A stretch of 64,000 bases of DNA, taken from the NCBI RefSeq assembly GCF_024436375.1, contig NZ_JAFMZM010000004.1, positions 496,001 to 560,000 on the forward strand, written 5' to 3'. Source of the DNA: Nocardioides astragali. GTDB lineage: Bacteria > Actinomycetota > Actinomycetes > Propionibacteriales > Nocardioidaceae. Below the pieces are notes generated by a model. It was given only the letters and a program-made list of their open reading frames with translations. It searched no databases and was not told the DNA's origin. A program made the position numbers and the translations under genes. Positions 1 through 7,812 of this stretch are shown one piece after another (within the stretch, counting starts at the first letter, position 1; the number at the start of each line of letters is the position of its first letter).

Positions 1-1142
1 AGACCGACCGCTTCCGGGCCAAGGCCCACGAGCTGCGCGACGTCAACATCCGCGCCGGCCGGATCCGCGCGGTCTTCGACCCCGCACTGGCCAGCCTGCC
101 CAGCCTCGGTGTCCTCGTCGTGCTGGCCGTCGGGGTCTCGCGCGTCTCCAGCGGAGCCACCAGCGCCGGTGACGTCGTGACCATCGCCTACCTCCTCACC
201 ATCGTCTCCTTCCCGATCCGGGCCATCGGCTGGCTGCTGGGGGAGTTCCCCCGCTCGGTCGTCGGCTACCGCCGCGCCAAGGCGGTGCTCGACGCCCAGG
301 GCAACATGGCCTACGGCGACGACGAGCTGCCCCGCTCCGACGTGGGCGCCCTGCTCCAGGTCGACGACCTGCACTACGCCTACGACGCCGATGCCCCGCT
401 GTTGCGCGGGGTCGACTTCGACGTCCAGCCCGGCCGGACCGTGGCCCTCGTCGGCGCGACCGCCTCGGGCAAGAGCACGCTCACCAGCCTGATGACGCGG
501 CTCGTCGACCCCGACTCCGGCCGGATCCGCATCGACGGCCACGACGTCAAGGGCCTGCGGCGCGGCGAGCTGCCGCGTGACGTCGCGCTCGTGCCCCAGA
601 CCGCGTTCATGTTCGACGACACGGTCCGGGACAACGTGACGCTCGGCGCCGACGTCACCGACGAGGAGGTGTGGGGCGCACTGCGCACGGCCCAGGCAGA
701 CGGGTTCGTCGCGGCCCTGCCCGACGGGCTCGACACCGAGCTGGGCGAGCGCGGCACGTCGCTGTCCGGCGGGCAGCGGCAGCGGCTCTCGCTGGCCCGC
801 GCCCTCGTGCGTCGCCCTCGGCTGCTGATCCTCGACGACGCCACCTCGGCGGTGGATCCCGAGGTCGAGGCGCGGATCCTCGCCTCGCTCCGCGACGACG
901 TGCACGGCTCGGCGGCGTCCCTGGTGGTCGTGGCCTACCGCAAGGCGACCATCTCGCTGGCCGACGAGGTGGTGCACCTCGACGAGGGCCACATCGTCGG
1001 CCGGGGCACCCACGCCGACCTGCTGGCCTCCAGCCCGGCCTACGCCCACCTCGTCAACGCCTACGAGGTGGAGGACGGGCTCGATGACGGGCTCGACACA
1101 GGGCTCGACGCCGATGTCGACGCAGGGGAGACCGCCCGATGA
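1..1142 (+). CDS. ABC exporter half-transporter, degenerate-site subunit (5' truncated)
   Basis: The frame is open from base 3, so the gene begins outside the window. What is visible is the end of a transmembrane domain followed by a complete nucleotide-binding domain. Walker A (GATASGKST) and a canonical LSGGQ signature are present. However, the Walker B catalytic Glu is Asp (LLILDDATSAVD, second D at 837-839) and the H-loop His is Tyr (VAYRKAT, Tyr at 936-938). This is the pattern of the non-catalytic partner in heterodimeric exporters of the TM287/288 type. The stop overlaps the next start (ATGA), so the two subunits are probably translated together. The substrate cannot be told from sequence; drug, lipid or peptide export are the usual options. 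Confidence 0.93.
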   Translation, partial: TDRFRAKAHELRDVNIRAGRIRAVFDPALASLPSLGVLVVLAVGVSRVSSGATSAGDVVTIAYLLTIVSFPIRAIGWLLGEFPRSVVGYRRAKAVLDAQGNMAYGDDELPRSDVGALLQVDDLHYAYDADAPLLRGVDFDVQPGRTVALVGATASGKSTLTSLMTRLVDPDSGRIRIDGHDVKGLRRGELPRDVALVPQTAFMFDDTVRDNVTLGADVTDEEVWGALRTAQADGFVAALPDGLDTELGERGTSLSGGQRQRLSLARALVRRPRLLILDDATSAVDPEVEARILASLRDDVHGSAASLVVVAYRKATISLADEVVHLDEGHIVGRGTHADLLASSPAYAHLVNAYEVEDGLDDGLDTGLDADVDAGETAR

Positions 1143-2956
1143 GCACCACGGCCCCCACGGCTCCCACCTCCGGCACCCGGATGGACACCGGCGAGGACAT
1201 CGGCGCCATCGCCACGATCCGCCTCGGGATGAAGTACTCACCCGAGCTCCGCGAGGGCCTCGGCCTGACGATGCTGCTGGCGGTCATCTCCTCCTGCGGC
1301 CAGATCGTGGTGCCGATCGCGGTCCAGCAGACCCTCGACCGCGGCCTCAACGCACCCGGAGGCCCCCGTCTCGACTACGTCGTCTGGATGGGCGTGCTGG
1401 CGGCCGTCGCGATCCTGGTCACCAGCGTGGCGTCGTACGCCATGACGAGCCGGCTGTTCACCACCTCCGAGCACGGTCTCGCCACGCTGCGCACGAAGGC
1501 GTTCCGGCACGTCCACGACCTGCCGCTGCTCACCCAGAACACCGAGCGCCGCGGGGCCCTGGTCTCCCGGGTGACCTCCGACGTCGACCAGGTCAGCCAG
1601 TTCCTGGTCTTCGGCGGCCTCATCTTCGTCGTCAGCATCGGACAGATGCTGGTGGCCACCGTCCTGATGCTCGTCTACAGCTGGGAGCTGGCCGCGGTCG
1701 TCTGGCTCTGCTTCGCGCCCCTGTTTCTCTCCATCCGGTGGTTCCAGAAGAAGCTGTCCGCCGCCTACACCGTCGTACGCCACCAGGTCGGCGTGCTGCT
1801 GGGGGCGATCTCGGAGCCGGTCGTCGGCGCCGCAGTGGTCCGCTCCTACGGGGTCGAGGACCGCACCCAGGCCAGGATCGACACCGCGATCCAGGACTGG
1901 CAGAACGCCTACACCCACGCCCAGACCTACACCGTCACGTCGTTCTCCCTCGGCGGCATCTCCGCCGGCCTGGCCAACGCCGGCGTGATCGTGATCGGGG
2001 TCCTGCTCGGCTTCACCGGCGACATGACACCGGGCCGGGTGCTCGCGTTCGCCTTCCTGGTGTCGCTGTTCGTCGGGCCGGTGCAGATGGGCACGCAAAT
2101 CCTCACCGACGCCCAGAACGCCATCGCCAGCTGGCGGCGCGTGCTCGGCATCCTGGAGACACCGGCCGACCTGGTCGACCCGGGGCCCGGGGGTGAGCAG
2201 CTGCCCCGCGGACCGATCGACGTACGTTTCGCCGATGTCTCCTTCTCCTACCCCGGCGGCCCGCCGGTGCTGCGCGACGTCGACCTCACGATCGACGCCG
2301 GCACGCGCGTCGCGATCGTCGGGGAGACCGGCTCCGGGAAGTCGACCTTCGCCAAGCTGTTGACCCGCCTGATGGACCCGGTCGACGGCGCGGTGCTGCT
2401 CGACGGCATCGACGTACGCCGCATCGACGCGCAGTCACTGCGGCGCAGCGTGGTGCTGGTGCCCCAGGAGGGGTTCTTGTTCGACGACACCATCACCGCC
2501 AACGTGCGCTACGGCAAGCTCGACGCGACCGACGAGGAGATCCGCGAGTCCGCGGTCCAGCTCGGCATCGACGACTGGCTGGCCGGCTTGCCGCGCGGCC
2601 TGCACACCGAGGTGGGTCAGCGGGGCGAGTCGCTGTCCGCAGGAGAGCGCCAGCTGGTCGCGCTCCTGCGCGCCCATCTCGCCGACCCCGACCTGCTCGT
2701 CCTCGACGAGGCCACGAGCGCCGTCGACCCGGCCCTGGAGATGCAGATCGGTCGGGCGTTGGAGCGGCTGATGCAGTCGCGCACCTCGGTGACGATCGCC
2801 CATCGGCTCTCGACGGCGGAGAACGCCGACGAGGTGATCGTGGTCGACAAGGGGCGCGTCGTGCAGCGCGGCCCGCACGCGGAGCTCGTCACCCAGAGGG
2901 GGAGCATCTACTCAGGGCTCCACGCGAGCTGGATCGCGCAGCACTCACACCAGTAG
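1139..2956 (+). CDS. ABC exporter half-transporter, catalytic subunit
   Basis: A 605-residue fused permease/ATPase: about six membrane helices in residues 30-330, then the ATPase domain from about residue 360. Walker A is GETGSGKST, Walker B keeps the catalytic Glu (LLVLDEATSAVD) and the H-loop is canonical (IAHRLST). Its signature is altered to LSAGERQ. Paired with the preceding subunit this gives one consensus ATP site (this subunit's Walker motifs with the partner's LSGGQ) and one degenerate site. The start overlaps the upstream stop by four bases. The pair resembles actinobacterial multidrug or lipid exporters, but no substrate can be assigned. Confidence 0.95.
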   Translation: MSTTAPTAPTSGTRMDTGEDIGAIATIRLGMKYSPELREGLGLTMLLAVISSCGQIVVPIAVQQTLDRGLNAPGGPRLDYVVWMGVLAAVAILVTSVASYAMTSRLFTTSEHGLATLRTKAFRHVHDLPLLTQNTERRGALVSRVTSDVDQVSQFLVFGGLIFVVSIGQMLVATVLMLVYSWELAAVVWLCFAPLFLSIRWFQKKLSAAYTVVRHQVGVLLGAISEPVVGAAVVRSYGVEDRTQARIDTAIQDWQNAYTHAQTYTVTSFSLGGISAGLANAGVIVIGVLLGFTGDMTPGRVLAFAFLVSLFVGPVQMGTQILTDAQNAIASWRRVLGILETPADLVDPGPGGEQLPRGPIDVRFADVSFSYPGGPPVLRDVDLTIDAGTRVAIVGETGSGKSTFAKLLTRLMDPVDGAVLLDGIDVRRIDAQSLRRSVVLVPQEGFLFDDTITANVRYGKLDATDEEIRESAVQLGIDDWLAGLPRGLHTEVGQRGESLSAGERQLVALLRAHLADPDLLVLDEATSAVDPALEMQIGRALERLMQSRTSVTIAHRLSTAENADEVIVVDKGRVVQRGPHAELVTQRGSIYSGLHASWIAQHSHQ

Positions 2957-2972
2957 TCCTGCGAGGCAGGGC

Positions 2973-3407
2973 TCAGGAAGCCAGCACCTGCGAGATCAGC
3001 GTGTCGACGTCGAAGAAGTCCGACTCGGTGCCGGGGGCGACGACAGCGACGGTGCGCGCGAGGAAGTCGTTGACGTCGCTGGAGCGCGCCATGAGCACGA
3101 GGTGGCCATCGGGGGAGTTGAGCTCGATGCTGACCATTGCGCGGCCGCTGAGGCCGATCGCCGGAGCCACGTGCACGTCGCCCTCACCGACCGGGGACTC
3201 GGCGCCGCGCATGAGAAGGTCGCGACCGAAGGTCCAGACCAGGTCTCCATCGCCCGTGAGGAAGGTCATCGCCACCGCGAACGGGTCCGAGCTCCGGTAT
3301 CCGAGCACGGTGTCGATCTCGTGACGGATGCCGCGCTCGTCCAGGCACTCGACCGTGATGTCCAACGCGACGTCGGACAGGGTGTGCCGGCCACCGGACA
3401 TGTTCAT
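2973..3407 (-). CDS. SsgA/SsgB-family sporulation and cell division regulator
   Basis: About 144 residues matching the SsgA-like protein family of morphologically complex actinobacteria. Family hallmarks are a DPFAVAMTF strand, a WTFGRDLL motif, GEGDVHV and a C-terminal VAPGTE motif. In Streptomyces, members control septum placement and recruit FtsZ; here a role in division is inferred. The chosen ATG at 3407 has GAAGGAG five bases upstream; ATG 3401 is less well placed. The longer open frame upstream has no ribosome site and unlikely codon use. The gene is divergent from the PGPGW gene and convergent with the ABC exporter. Confidence 0.88.
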   Translation of the reverse strand: MNMSGGRHTLSDVALDITVECLDERGIRHEIDTVLGYRSSDPFAVAMTFLTGDGDLVWTFGRDLLMRGAESPVGEGDVHVAPAIGLSGRAMVSIELNSPDGHLVLMARSSDVNDFLARTVAVVAPGTESDFFDVDTLISQVLAS

Positions 3408-3637
3408 CAGTGCTCCTTCGAAACGGTTCCTTGGTGCTGCGTGCTCATGAGACGGCACGGAGGGCCGCCCGTGATGCGAAACGGCAAAATCCACTGCAAA
3501 GCGGTCCAGACCAGATCTTGATAGTGACTGACGGCGTACTTGACGGTAACCCCGCGTTTCACGGTCAAACAAGGGGTGGCGCGCCGCCGGTTTTTCAAGG
3601 TCCGACGAGCGCTGGGGTGGGCCGTTATGGTCTCCGT

Positions 3638-4177
3638 ATGACGGGGGCAGCCAGGCGCATCGTGCTCGAGACTCTGGGGTGGGTGCTGCTGGTGCTCGGG
3701 GTGGCGGCGATCTTCCTCCCCGGCCCGGGGTTGCTCGGCATCTTCGCCGGCCTGGCCCTGCTCTCGCAGCAGTACGACTGGGCCGAGCGGCGGGTAGAGC
3801 CGGTCCGGCTCCGCGCGCTGCTGGGAGCGGCCGAGGGTGTCGAGACCTGGCCGCGCATCATCGCCTCGTGCCTGGGCGCGGTGGTGCTGGCCGCGTGTGG
3901 CGTGTTGTGGATCATGAAGCCGCCCTCGCCGGCCTGGTGGCCGCTGTCCGACACTTGGTGGCTTCCGGGCGGCATCTGGACCGGCGTGACCCAGATCGGC
4001 TCCGCGGTGATCGCGCTGGCGCTCATCGCTTACAGCTACCGGCGTTTCCACGGCAAGCCGGAGGCCACGGACGAGCTGCGCCGCGAGATCAAGAGCGACG
4101 GCAAGAGCAAGGGCAAGAACGAGGGCAAGGCCAGGGGCAAGGACAGCGACCGGGATCGTCAGGAGCACCGGGCCTGA
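3638..4177 (+). CDS. PGPGW-family transmembrane protein
   Basis: About 179 residues. An N-terminal helix pair carries the signature FLPGPGLLGIFAGLALLSQQY, followed by two more membrane segments around residues 80-95 and 120-140. The C-terminal tail is highly charged and Lys/Gly/Asp-rich (KSKGKNEGKARGK). This matches the PGPGW family of small actinobacterial membrane proteins of unknown function. The ATG at 3638 lies seven bases after TATGGT (3626-3631), so the transcript is probably leaderless. Confidence 0.82.
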   Translation: MTGAARRIVLETLGWVLLVLGVAAIFLPGPGLLGIFAGLALLSQQYDWAERRVEPVRLRALLGAAEGVETWPRIIASCLGAVVLAACGVLWIMKPPSPAWWPLSDTWWLPGGIWTGVTQIGSAVIALALIAYSYRRFHGKPEATDELRREIKSDGKSKGKNEGKARGKDSDRDRQEHRA

Positions 4178-4233
4178 CTGGCGCACCCTGATTCCTGGTG
4201 CGGGTCTGCCATGGGATATCGTTCCTGCGTCTC

Positions 4234-4305
4234 GGGCGATTGGCGCAGTGGTAGCGCGCTTCGTTCACACCGAAGAGGTCACTGGTTCGAACCCAGTATC
4301 GCCCA
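4234..4305 (+). tRNA. tRNA-Val (anticodon CAC)
   Basis: A 72-base cloverleaf: acceptor GGGCGAT/ATCGCCC, D-stem GCGC/GCGC, anticodon stem CTTCG/CGAAG with loop TTCACAC (anticodon CAC), T-stem ACTGG/CCAGT with TTCGAAC, discriminator A. CCA is not encoded. A strong hairpin and short repeats follow directly. tRNA 3' ends are common tyrosine-integrase attachment sites. Confidence 0.97.
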
Positions 4306-4322
4306 CAAGAGAACATGCAGGT

Positions 4323-4356
4323 GAGAGGCCGGTTTCCACTCGGAAGCCGGCCTCTC
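4323..4356 (+). terminator. Strong hairpin downstream of tRNA-Val
   Basis: A 15-bp stem (GAGAGGCCGGTTTCC pairing with GGAAGCCGGCCTCTC, one G-T wobble) with a four-base ACTC loop. There is no U tract, as is usual in high-GC actinobacteria. It most likely terminates the tRNA transcript. Confidence 0.75.
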
Positions 4357-4382
4357 GTGCAACATACGTGCAACAACGTTGC
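4357..4382. repeat. Short GTGCAAC direct repeats with inverted copy, possible attachment-site remnant
   Basis: GTGCAAC occurs at 4357-4363 and 4368-4374, followed by AACGTTGC so that GCAAC-AAC-GTTGC forms an inverted repeat. The position just after a tRNA gene and beside an excisionase remnant suggests recombinase arm or core sites. This is an inference; no integrase gene is in the window. Confidence 0.35.
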
Positions 4383-4470
4383 CGTGGGCTCCGGCCAACA
4401 GCCCACCGAGTGCTGGCCGTGGGCTGGTTCGGCCACACCAGGGGTCACCATCAAAACGCCGTGACAACTC

Positions 4471-4722
4471 TTAGCATCGCGCTGAGGGGATCTGCCGGGG
4501 TGCGGCCTCGAGGTCCTCGAGCTTGATGCGGATGGCGCGTTTCCCACAGCGGTAGGCGGGGAGGGTGCCGGCGGCGATCCAGCGTCGGATGGTCTTGACC
4601 GAGACCGACATGGCCTCGGCTGCCTCGTCGAGGCTGAGGTAGACCGGGATGGCGCGTCGCTCAGTCCGCGCCTTCGAGCTCCGCGCCCTCGACGGATCCG
4701 CAAGAAGGCCAACGAGGCGCAG
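4471..4722 (-). pseudogene. Excisionase / MerR-type helix-turn-helix remnant
   Basis: The minus-strand frame ending at TAA (4471-4473) encodes a typical excisionase-type winged helix: YLSLDEAAEAMSVSVKTIRR, then WIAAGTLPAYRCGKRAIRIK. The frame is closed upstream by a stop at 4762-4764, and no ATG, GTG or TTG lies before the domain. The first ATG (4611) falls inside the recognition helix region and would delete the first helix. It is therefore read as a decayed gene; a CTG start near 4722 cannot be excluded. Its place 165 bases from tRNA-Val fits the scar of a former integrative element. Confidence 0.6.
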
Positions 4723-4907
4723 GGCCGAGTCGCGAAGCCCTGACGAAGTAGTCGACGCCGGTCAGGCACATGACCCTTCCACCACGGCTTGCCTCGTGCT
4801 GTCGGGCATCTACGTCGCCTCGGCGACATCACCTCGTCGAAGCCCTCTTCCTCGGCCTGGCACCAGCCACGGGCTCACTGTCGGCGCATCAACGACGAGT
4901 TGGCGTG
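4723..4907 (-). other. Non-coding debris with possible permease N-terminus fragment
   Basis: No intact gene is seen here. On the minus strand, 4771 down to 4745 reads MCLTGVDYF, which resembles the N-terminal motif of actinobacterial APC-superfamily permeases, where the match continues with a serine/threonine-rich segment. Here the match stops after Phe, suggesting a truncated 5' end of a lost transporter gene. The recognition rests on nine residues recalled from the family and is weak. Confidence 0.25.
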
Positions 4908-5165
4908 TCAGGCCTTCTTGTCGCGGCCGGTCAGGGCTTCGGCGGTGCCGATGAGCAGCACAGCGGCGACGACGGCAAGCACGAACCCGATGACGTTGAG
5001 CTCGAAGATGCCTCCGGTGCCGAAGAACTGGGCGATGAGCCCGCCGATGAGCGACCCGACGAGGCCGAGTCCGAGGGTGGCGAGGATGCCGAGGTTCTGC
5101 TTGCCGGGCTTGATGAGGCGTGCGAGGGCCCCGATGACGAGGCCGGCGACAAGGAAACCGATCAT
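4908..5165 (-). CDS. GlsB/YeaQ/YmgE-family stress response membrane protein
   Basis: An 85-residue protein with three glycine-rich membrane segments (MIGFLVAGLVIGALARLIKP, then LGLVGSLIGGLIAQ, then VIGFVLAVVAAVLLIG), matching the transglycosylase-associated protein family. Members are small stress-induced inner-membrane proteins of unclear mechanism. CAGGAG lies eight bases before the ATG. A TAGGAT box on the minus strand at 5234-5229 is a plausible promoter. Confidence 0.9.
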   Translation of the reverse strand: MIGFLVAGLVIGALARLIKPGKQNLGILATLGLGLVGSLIGGLIAQFFGTGGIFELNVIGFVLAVVAAVLLIGTAEALTGRDKKA

Positions 5166-5349
5166 GGAACTGCTCCTGGTGGTGGCGGCGGGGTGGCCAG
5201 CGGTTGTCGCGAAGGACAGAACGTCTTCATCCTAGGCGTCGCGGTGAGGCACCAGCTGGGCTCGCCTGCAGGAAACGGGGCTCCGACGTCGACCGCCGGC
5301 ATCGGAACGGCTATCGGATCAACGACAACGCGTACTGCGATGGCCATTG

Positions 5350-6249
5350 TCAGCGGGACAGGTCTGCGCTCACGATTCGTGGGGCGACGTTGCTGCGCGG
5401 GTCCGTGGGAACGGGACCGTATGGCCAGCCACCGGGCAGCTCTTGGACAACCGTGACGAACTCGCACGTCCCGAATGGATCGACGATGTCGAGAGGGTCG
5501 CGCCAGCCGACGAAGATCACCTGGTCGTTGGTGCCCTGCTCCTGGTCGCCGTCGTCGCAGCGGATCTTGTCGACCATGCCGTCGGGCAGGACGTAGATCG
5601 TGTCGTCGCCCTGCTCGGTGAAGACCTTGTCGGAGCCGGGGCCGAGGAACACGACGTCGTTGCCTTCGTCGCCCTTGATCAGCCAGTCGTTGCCGTCGCC
5701 GTCGATGAGCACGTCGTCGCCGGGACCGCCCTGGATGGCGCCGTCGTCGCCGGGGCCGCCGTCGATCCAGTCGTTGCCGGCGCCGCCTATGTGCTTGTCG
5801 GAGCCGTCGCCGCCGAAGAGCCGGTCGTCGCCGTCGTTGCCGCCGATGATGTCGTTGCCGGCCTCGCCGTAGACGGTGTCGTGGCCGACGTTGGCCGAAA
5901 GGATGTCGTCGCCCTCGCCGCCGTAGAGGACGTCGTCGCCGGAGCCGCCATCGATCTTGTCGTTGCCGAGCCCGCCGGCGACGAAGTCGTCGCCCGGCTG
6001 CGCGGTGATCCAGTCGTTGCCGGAGTCGCCGTACACGATGTCGTCATCGTTGCCCCCGTAGATGGTGTCGTCACCTCCGTAGCCACGCACGCGATCGTTG
6101 CCGCCGAGCGCCATGATGTAGTCGGCGCGAGCCTTGCCTGTGATGACGTCGTCAGTAGTGGTTCCGCGCATGGGCGCCGCGAAGGCAGGCGTGGCGGCCG
6201 CGCTGACGGCCAGCAGCGCCAAGGCACTCAGACGCAAAGCGGCTTTCAC
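5350..6249 (-). CDS. Secreted RTX-type calcium-binding repeat protein
   Basis: 299 residues. A Sec signal peptide (cleavage near AFA-AP, residue 25) is followed by about eighteen tandem GGxGxDxxx nonapeptides up to about residue 215, which should fold into a calcium-filled parallel beta-roll. The non-repeat C-terminus (residues 215-299) contains two Cys (IRCDDGD and FGTCEF) that could form a disulfide. There is no catalytic domain. Translation starts at GTG (6249) with GGAGGAG seven bases upstream. Actinobacterial RTX proteins with Sec signals are commonly annotated as calcium-binding proteins; adhesion or wall association is a guess. Confidence 0.88.
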   Translation of the reverse strand: MKAALRLSALALLAVSAAATPAFAAPMRGTTTDDVITGKARADYIMALGGNDRVRGYGGDDTIYGGNDDDIVYGDSGNDWITAQPGDDFVAGGLGNDKIDGGSGDDVLYGGEGDDILSANVGHDTVYGEAGNDIIGGNDGDDRLFGGDGSDKHIGGAGNDWIDGGPGDDGAIQGGPGDDVLIDGDGNDWLIKGDEGNDVVFLGPGSDKVFTEQGDDTIYVLPDGMVDKIRCDDGDQEQGTNDQVIFVGWRDPLDIVDPFGTCEFVTVVQELPGGWPYGPVPTDPRSNVAPRIVSADLSR

Positions 6250-6442
6250 TTGAGTTCTCCTCCGAATCAGACCTCATTGTGGGAGAAACCTTGATGCTTT
6301 GTTGGGGTTTTGCACGAACTAGCGAAGGTGAGTGCTTCCCGGGGTGAAAGGAGTCGCGCTCCCGCTCCGGGGGCGGCCGCTGTTAGCGGGGGCGCGACAA
6401 GGACCGCGGACGCGAGCTGGGCCCAGGGGCGCGCCGTCGGGA

Positions 6443-7711
6443 CTACGCGTCGCGGTGCAGCGTCAGCCGGGTGACCCTGCTGCCGATGATCTGGGCGACT
6501 TCGAGGATGCCGCCGTCGACAGCGACGCGCTCGCCGGGCACCGGGATGTGGCCGAGCGCCGCGATGACGTAGCCGGCCACGGTCTCGTAGGGGCCCTCGC
6601 GAAGGGTGATGCCAGTGGTCTTGGCGAAGTCCTCGAGGCTGACGCCGGCGTCGATGTCGGTGACGTCTGCCGAGGCGTCGGGTTCGGCCACGTCGTACTC
6701 GTCGCGGATCTCCCCGACGAGCTCCTCGACGAGGTCCTCGAGCGTGACGATGCCGTCGGTGCCTCCGTACTCGTCGACGACCACAGCCAGGTGCACACCC
6801 TCTTGGCGCATGGTGGCTACCGTGGGCAGGACGAGCTTGCTCGCCGGGAGGGTCAGGATGGGACGAGTCAGGTCGGAGACGTGGCGCGCGTCGTCGGCCT
6901 CGATGCCGAGCAGGTCGCGGACGTGGAGGAACCCGATGATGTCGTCGAAGTTTTCGCCGGTGACCGGGTAGCGCGAGTACGGCAGCGTCTGCACCTCGCG
7001 GGCGGCTTCCGCGACGGGCGTCGTGCCGTCGATGAAGGCCACGTCACCGCGGGGGCGCATGACCTCGACGATCTTCATCTCGGTGGCGGCGAAGACGTCG
7101 CTGAGGATCTGCCTCTCGTCCTCGGTGAGGTCCTGGTGGGTCGAGACCAGATCGCGCAGCTCCTCTTCCGACAGCTGCTCGTTCGTGGCGTGCGGGTCAC
7201 CACCGAGCAGGCGCACCAGGGCATTCGTGGAGAGGGACAGGAGCCAGATGACCGGACGCATCAAGGTGGCGAACCGGTCGAGGACGGGTGCCACGGCCAG
7301 TGAGATTCCGGCGGACTTCTGCAGCGCCAAGCGCTTGGGGACCAGCTCCCCGAGGACCAGCGACAGGTAGGCGATGAGAAGGGTGAGGAGCACCAGCGCC
7401 GTGTTCTCGGCGGCGTCCTCACCCATGCCGGCCCTGACCAGGTAGGGGGCGAGGTCCGGTGCGAGTGTCGAGCCGCCGTACGCGGCGGAGAGGAACCCGG
7501 CCACGGTGACGCCGATCTGGACTGCCGCGAGGAAGCGGTTGGGGTTGCGCGCCACCGCCGCCACCCTGGCGCCACGGCCGCCGTCGCGCGCCATGGCGGT
7601 GATCTGGCTCTCGCGCAGCGACACCAGGGCCATCTCGGTGGCTGCGAAGACACCGCCAATCAGGACGAACAGGACAACCAGAGCGAGGTTGACGAAGGTC
7701 TGGCTGTCCAT
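6443..7711 (-). CDS. CNNM/CBS transporter-associated (hemolysin C/CorC-like) membrane protein
   Basis: 422 residues with the standard order: DUF21/CNNM membrane domain (about 1-190, including GGVFAATEMALVSL and GELVPKRLA), a CBS pair (about 210-330, with VDEYGGTDGIVTLEDLVEEL) and a C-terminal CorC_HlyC domain (about 345-420). The family is linked to magnesium or cobalt efflux and salt tolerance; Mg2+ homeostasis is inferred here. The ATG overlaps the TGA of a 20-codon leader ORF (TGATG). The region before the start has no good ribosome site but holds a perfect 12-bp inverted repeat. Confidence 0.93.
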   Translation of the reverse strand: MDSQTFVNLALVVLFVLIGGVFAATEMALVSLRESQITAMARDGGRGARVAAVARNPNRFLAAVQIGVTVAGFLSAAYGGSTLAPDLAPYLVRAGMGEDAAENTALVLLTLLIAYLSLVLGELVPKRLALQKSAGISLAVAPVLDRFATLMRPVIWLLSLSTNALVRLLGGDPHATNEQLSEEELRDLVSTHQDLTEDERQILSDVFAATEMKIVEVMRPRGDVAFIDGTTPVAEAAREVQTLPYSRYPVTGENFDDIIGFLHVRDLLGIEADDARHVSDLTRPILTLPASKLVLPTVATMRQEGVHLAVVVDEYGGTDGIVTLEDLVEELVGEIRDEYDVAEPDASADVTDIDAGVSLEDFAKTTGITLREGPYETVAGYVIAALGHIPVPGERVAVDGGILEVAQIIGSRVTRLTLHRDA

Positions 7712-7773
7712 CAGGACCGTTCACCCCCGTTCGTCGGCGCGGGTGAACGGTCGCTACTTCGGGGGTCGTCCAT
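7711..7773 (-). CDS. Putative 20-residue leader peptide upstream of the CNNM/CBS gene
   Basis: ATG at 7773 reads MDDPRSSDRSPAPTNGGERS and stops at TGA 7713-7711, overlapping the next start as TGATG. A TACGAT box on the minus strand (7786-7781) ends seven bases before the ATG, the same geometry as the leaderless genes of this window. The ORF spans both arms of the inverted repeat at 7715-7752. If real, it would couple translation of the CNNM gene to reading through the leader and could serve as a control element. No homologue is recalled. Confidence 0.5.
   Translation of the reverse strand: MDDPRSSDRSPAPTNGGERS
7715..7752 (-). promoter_or_regulatory. Perfect 12-bp inverted repeat in the CNNM/CBS gene leader
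   Basis: GACCGTTCACCC (7715-7726) pairs exactly with GGGTGAACGGTC (7741-7752) around a 14-base loop. On the minus-strand RNA the hairpin ends three bases before the ATG of the CNNM gene and would bury its translation initiation region. It may be an attenuator, an RNA switch, a DNA operator or simply a terminator for the upstream gene. Confidence 0.6.
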
Positions 7774-7812
7774 GCGCGTCATCGTACGAGGGAGCCCGCA
7801 TGACCCACGGGT

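Noticed and set aside
4248-4526. Plus-strand ORF starting inside tRNA-Val
   Set aside because: It overlaps the tRNA and the hairpin and has no protein-like composition.
5520-6120. Regular repeats that could suggest a CRISPR array
   Set aside because: The period is about 27 bases with no spacers of constant length; it is the coding of RTX nonapeptides.
5347-6294. Plus-strand Val/Ala/Asp-rich open frame across the RTX gene
   Set aside because: Periodic sequence is only the reverse reading of the RTX nonapeptide codons; the minus strand has the signal peptide and ribosome site.
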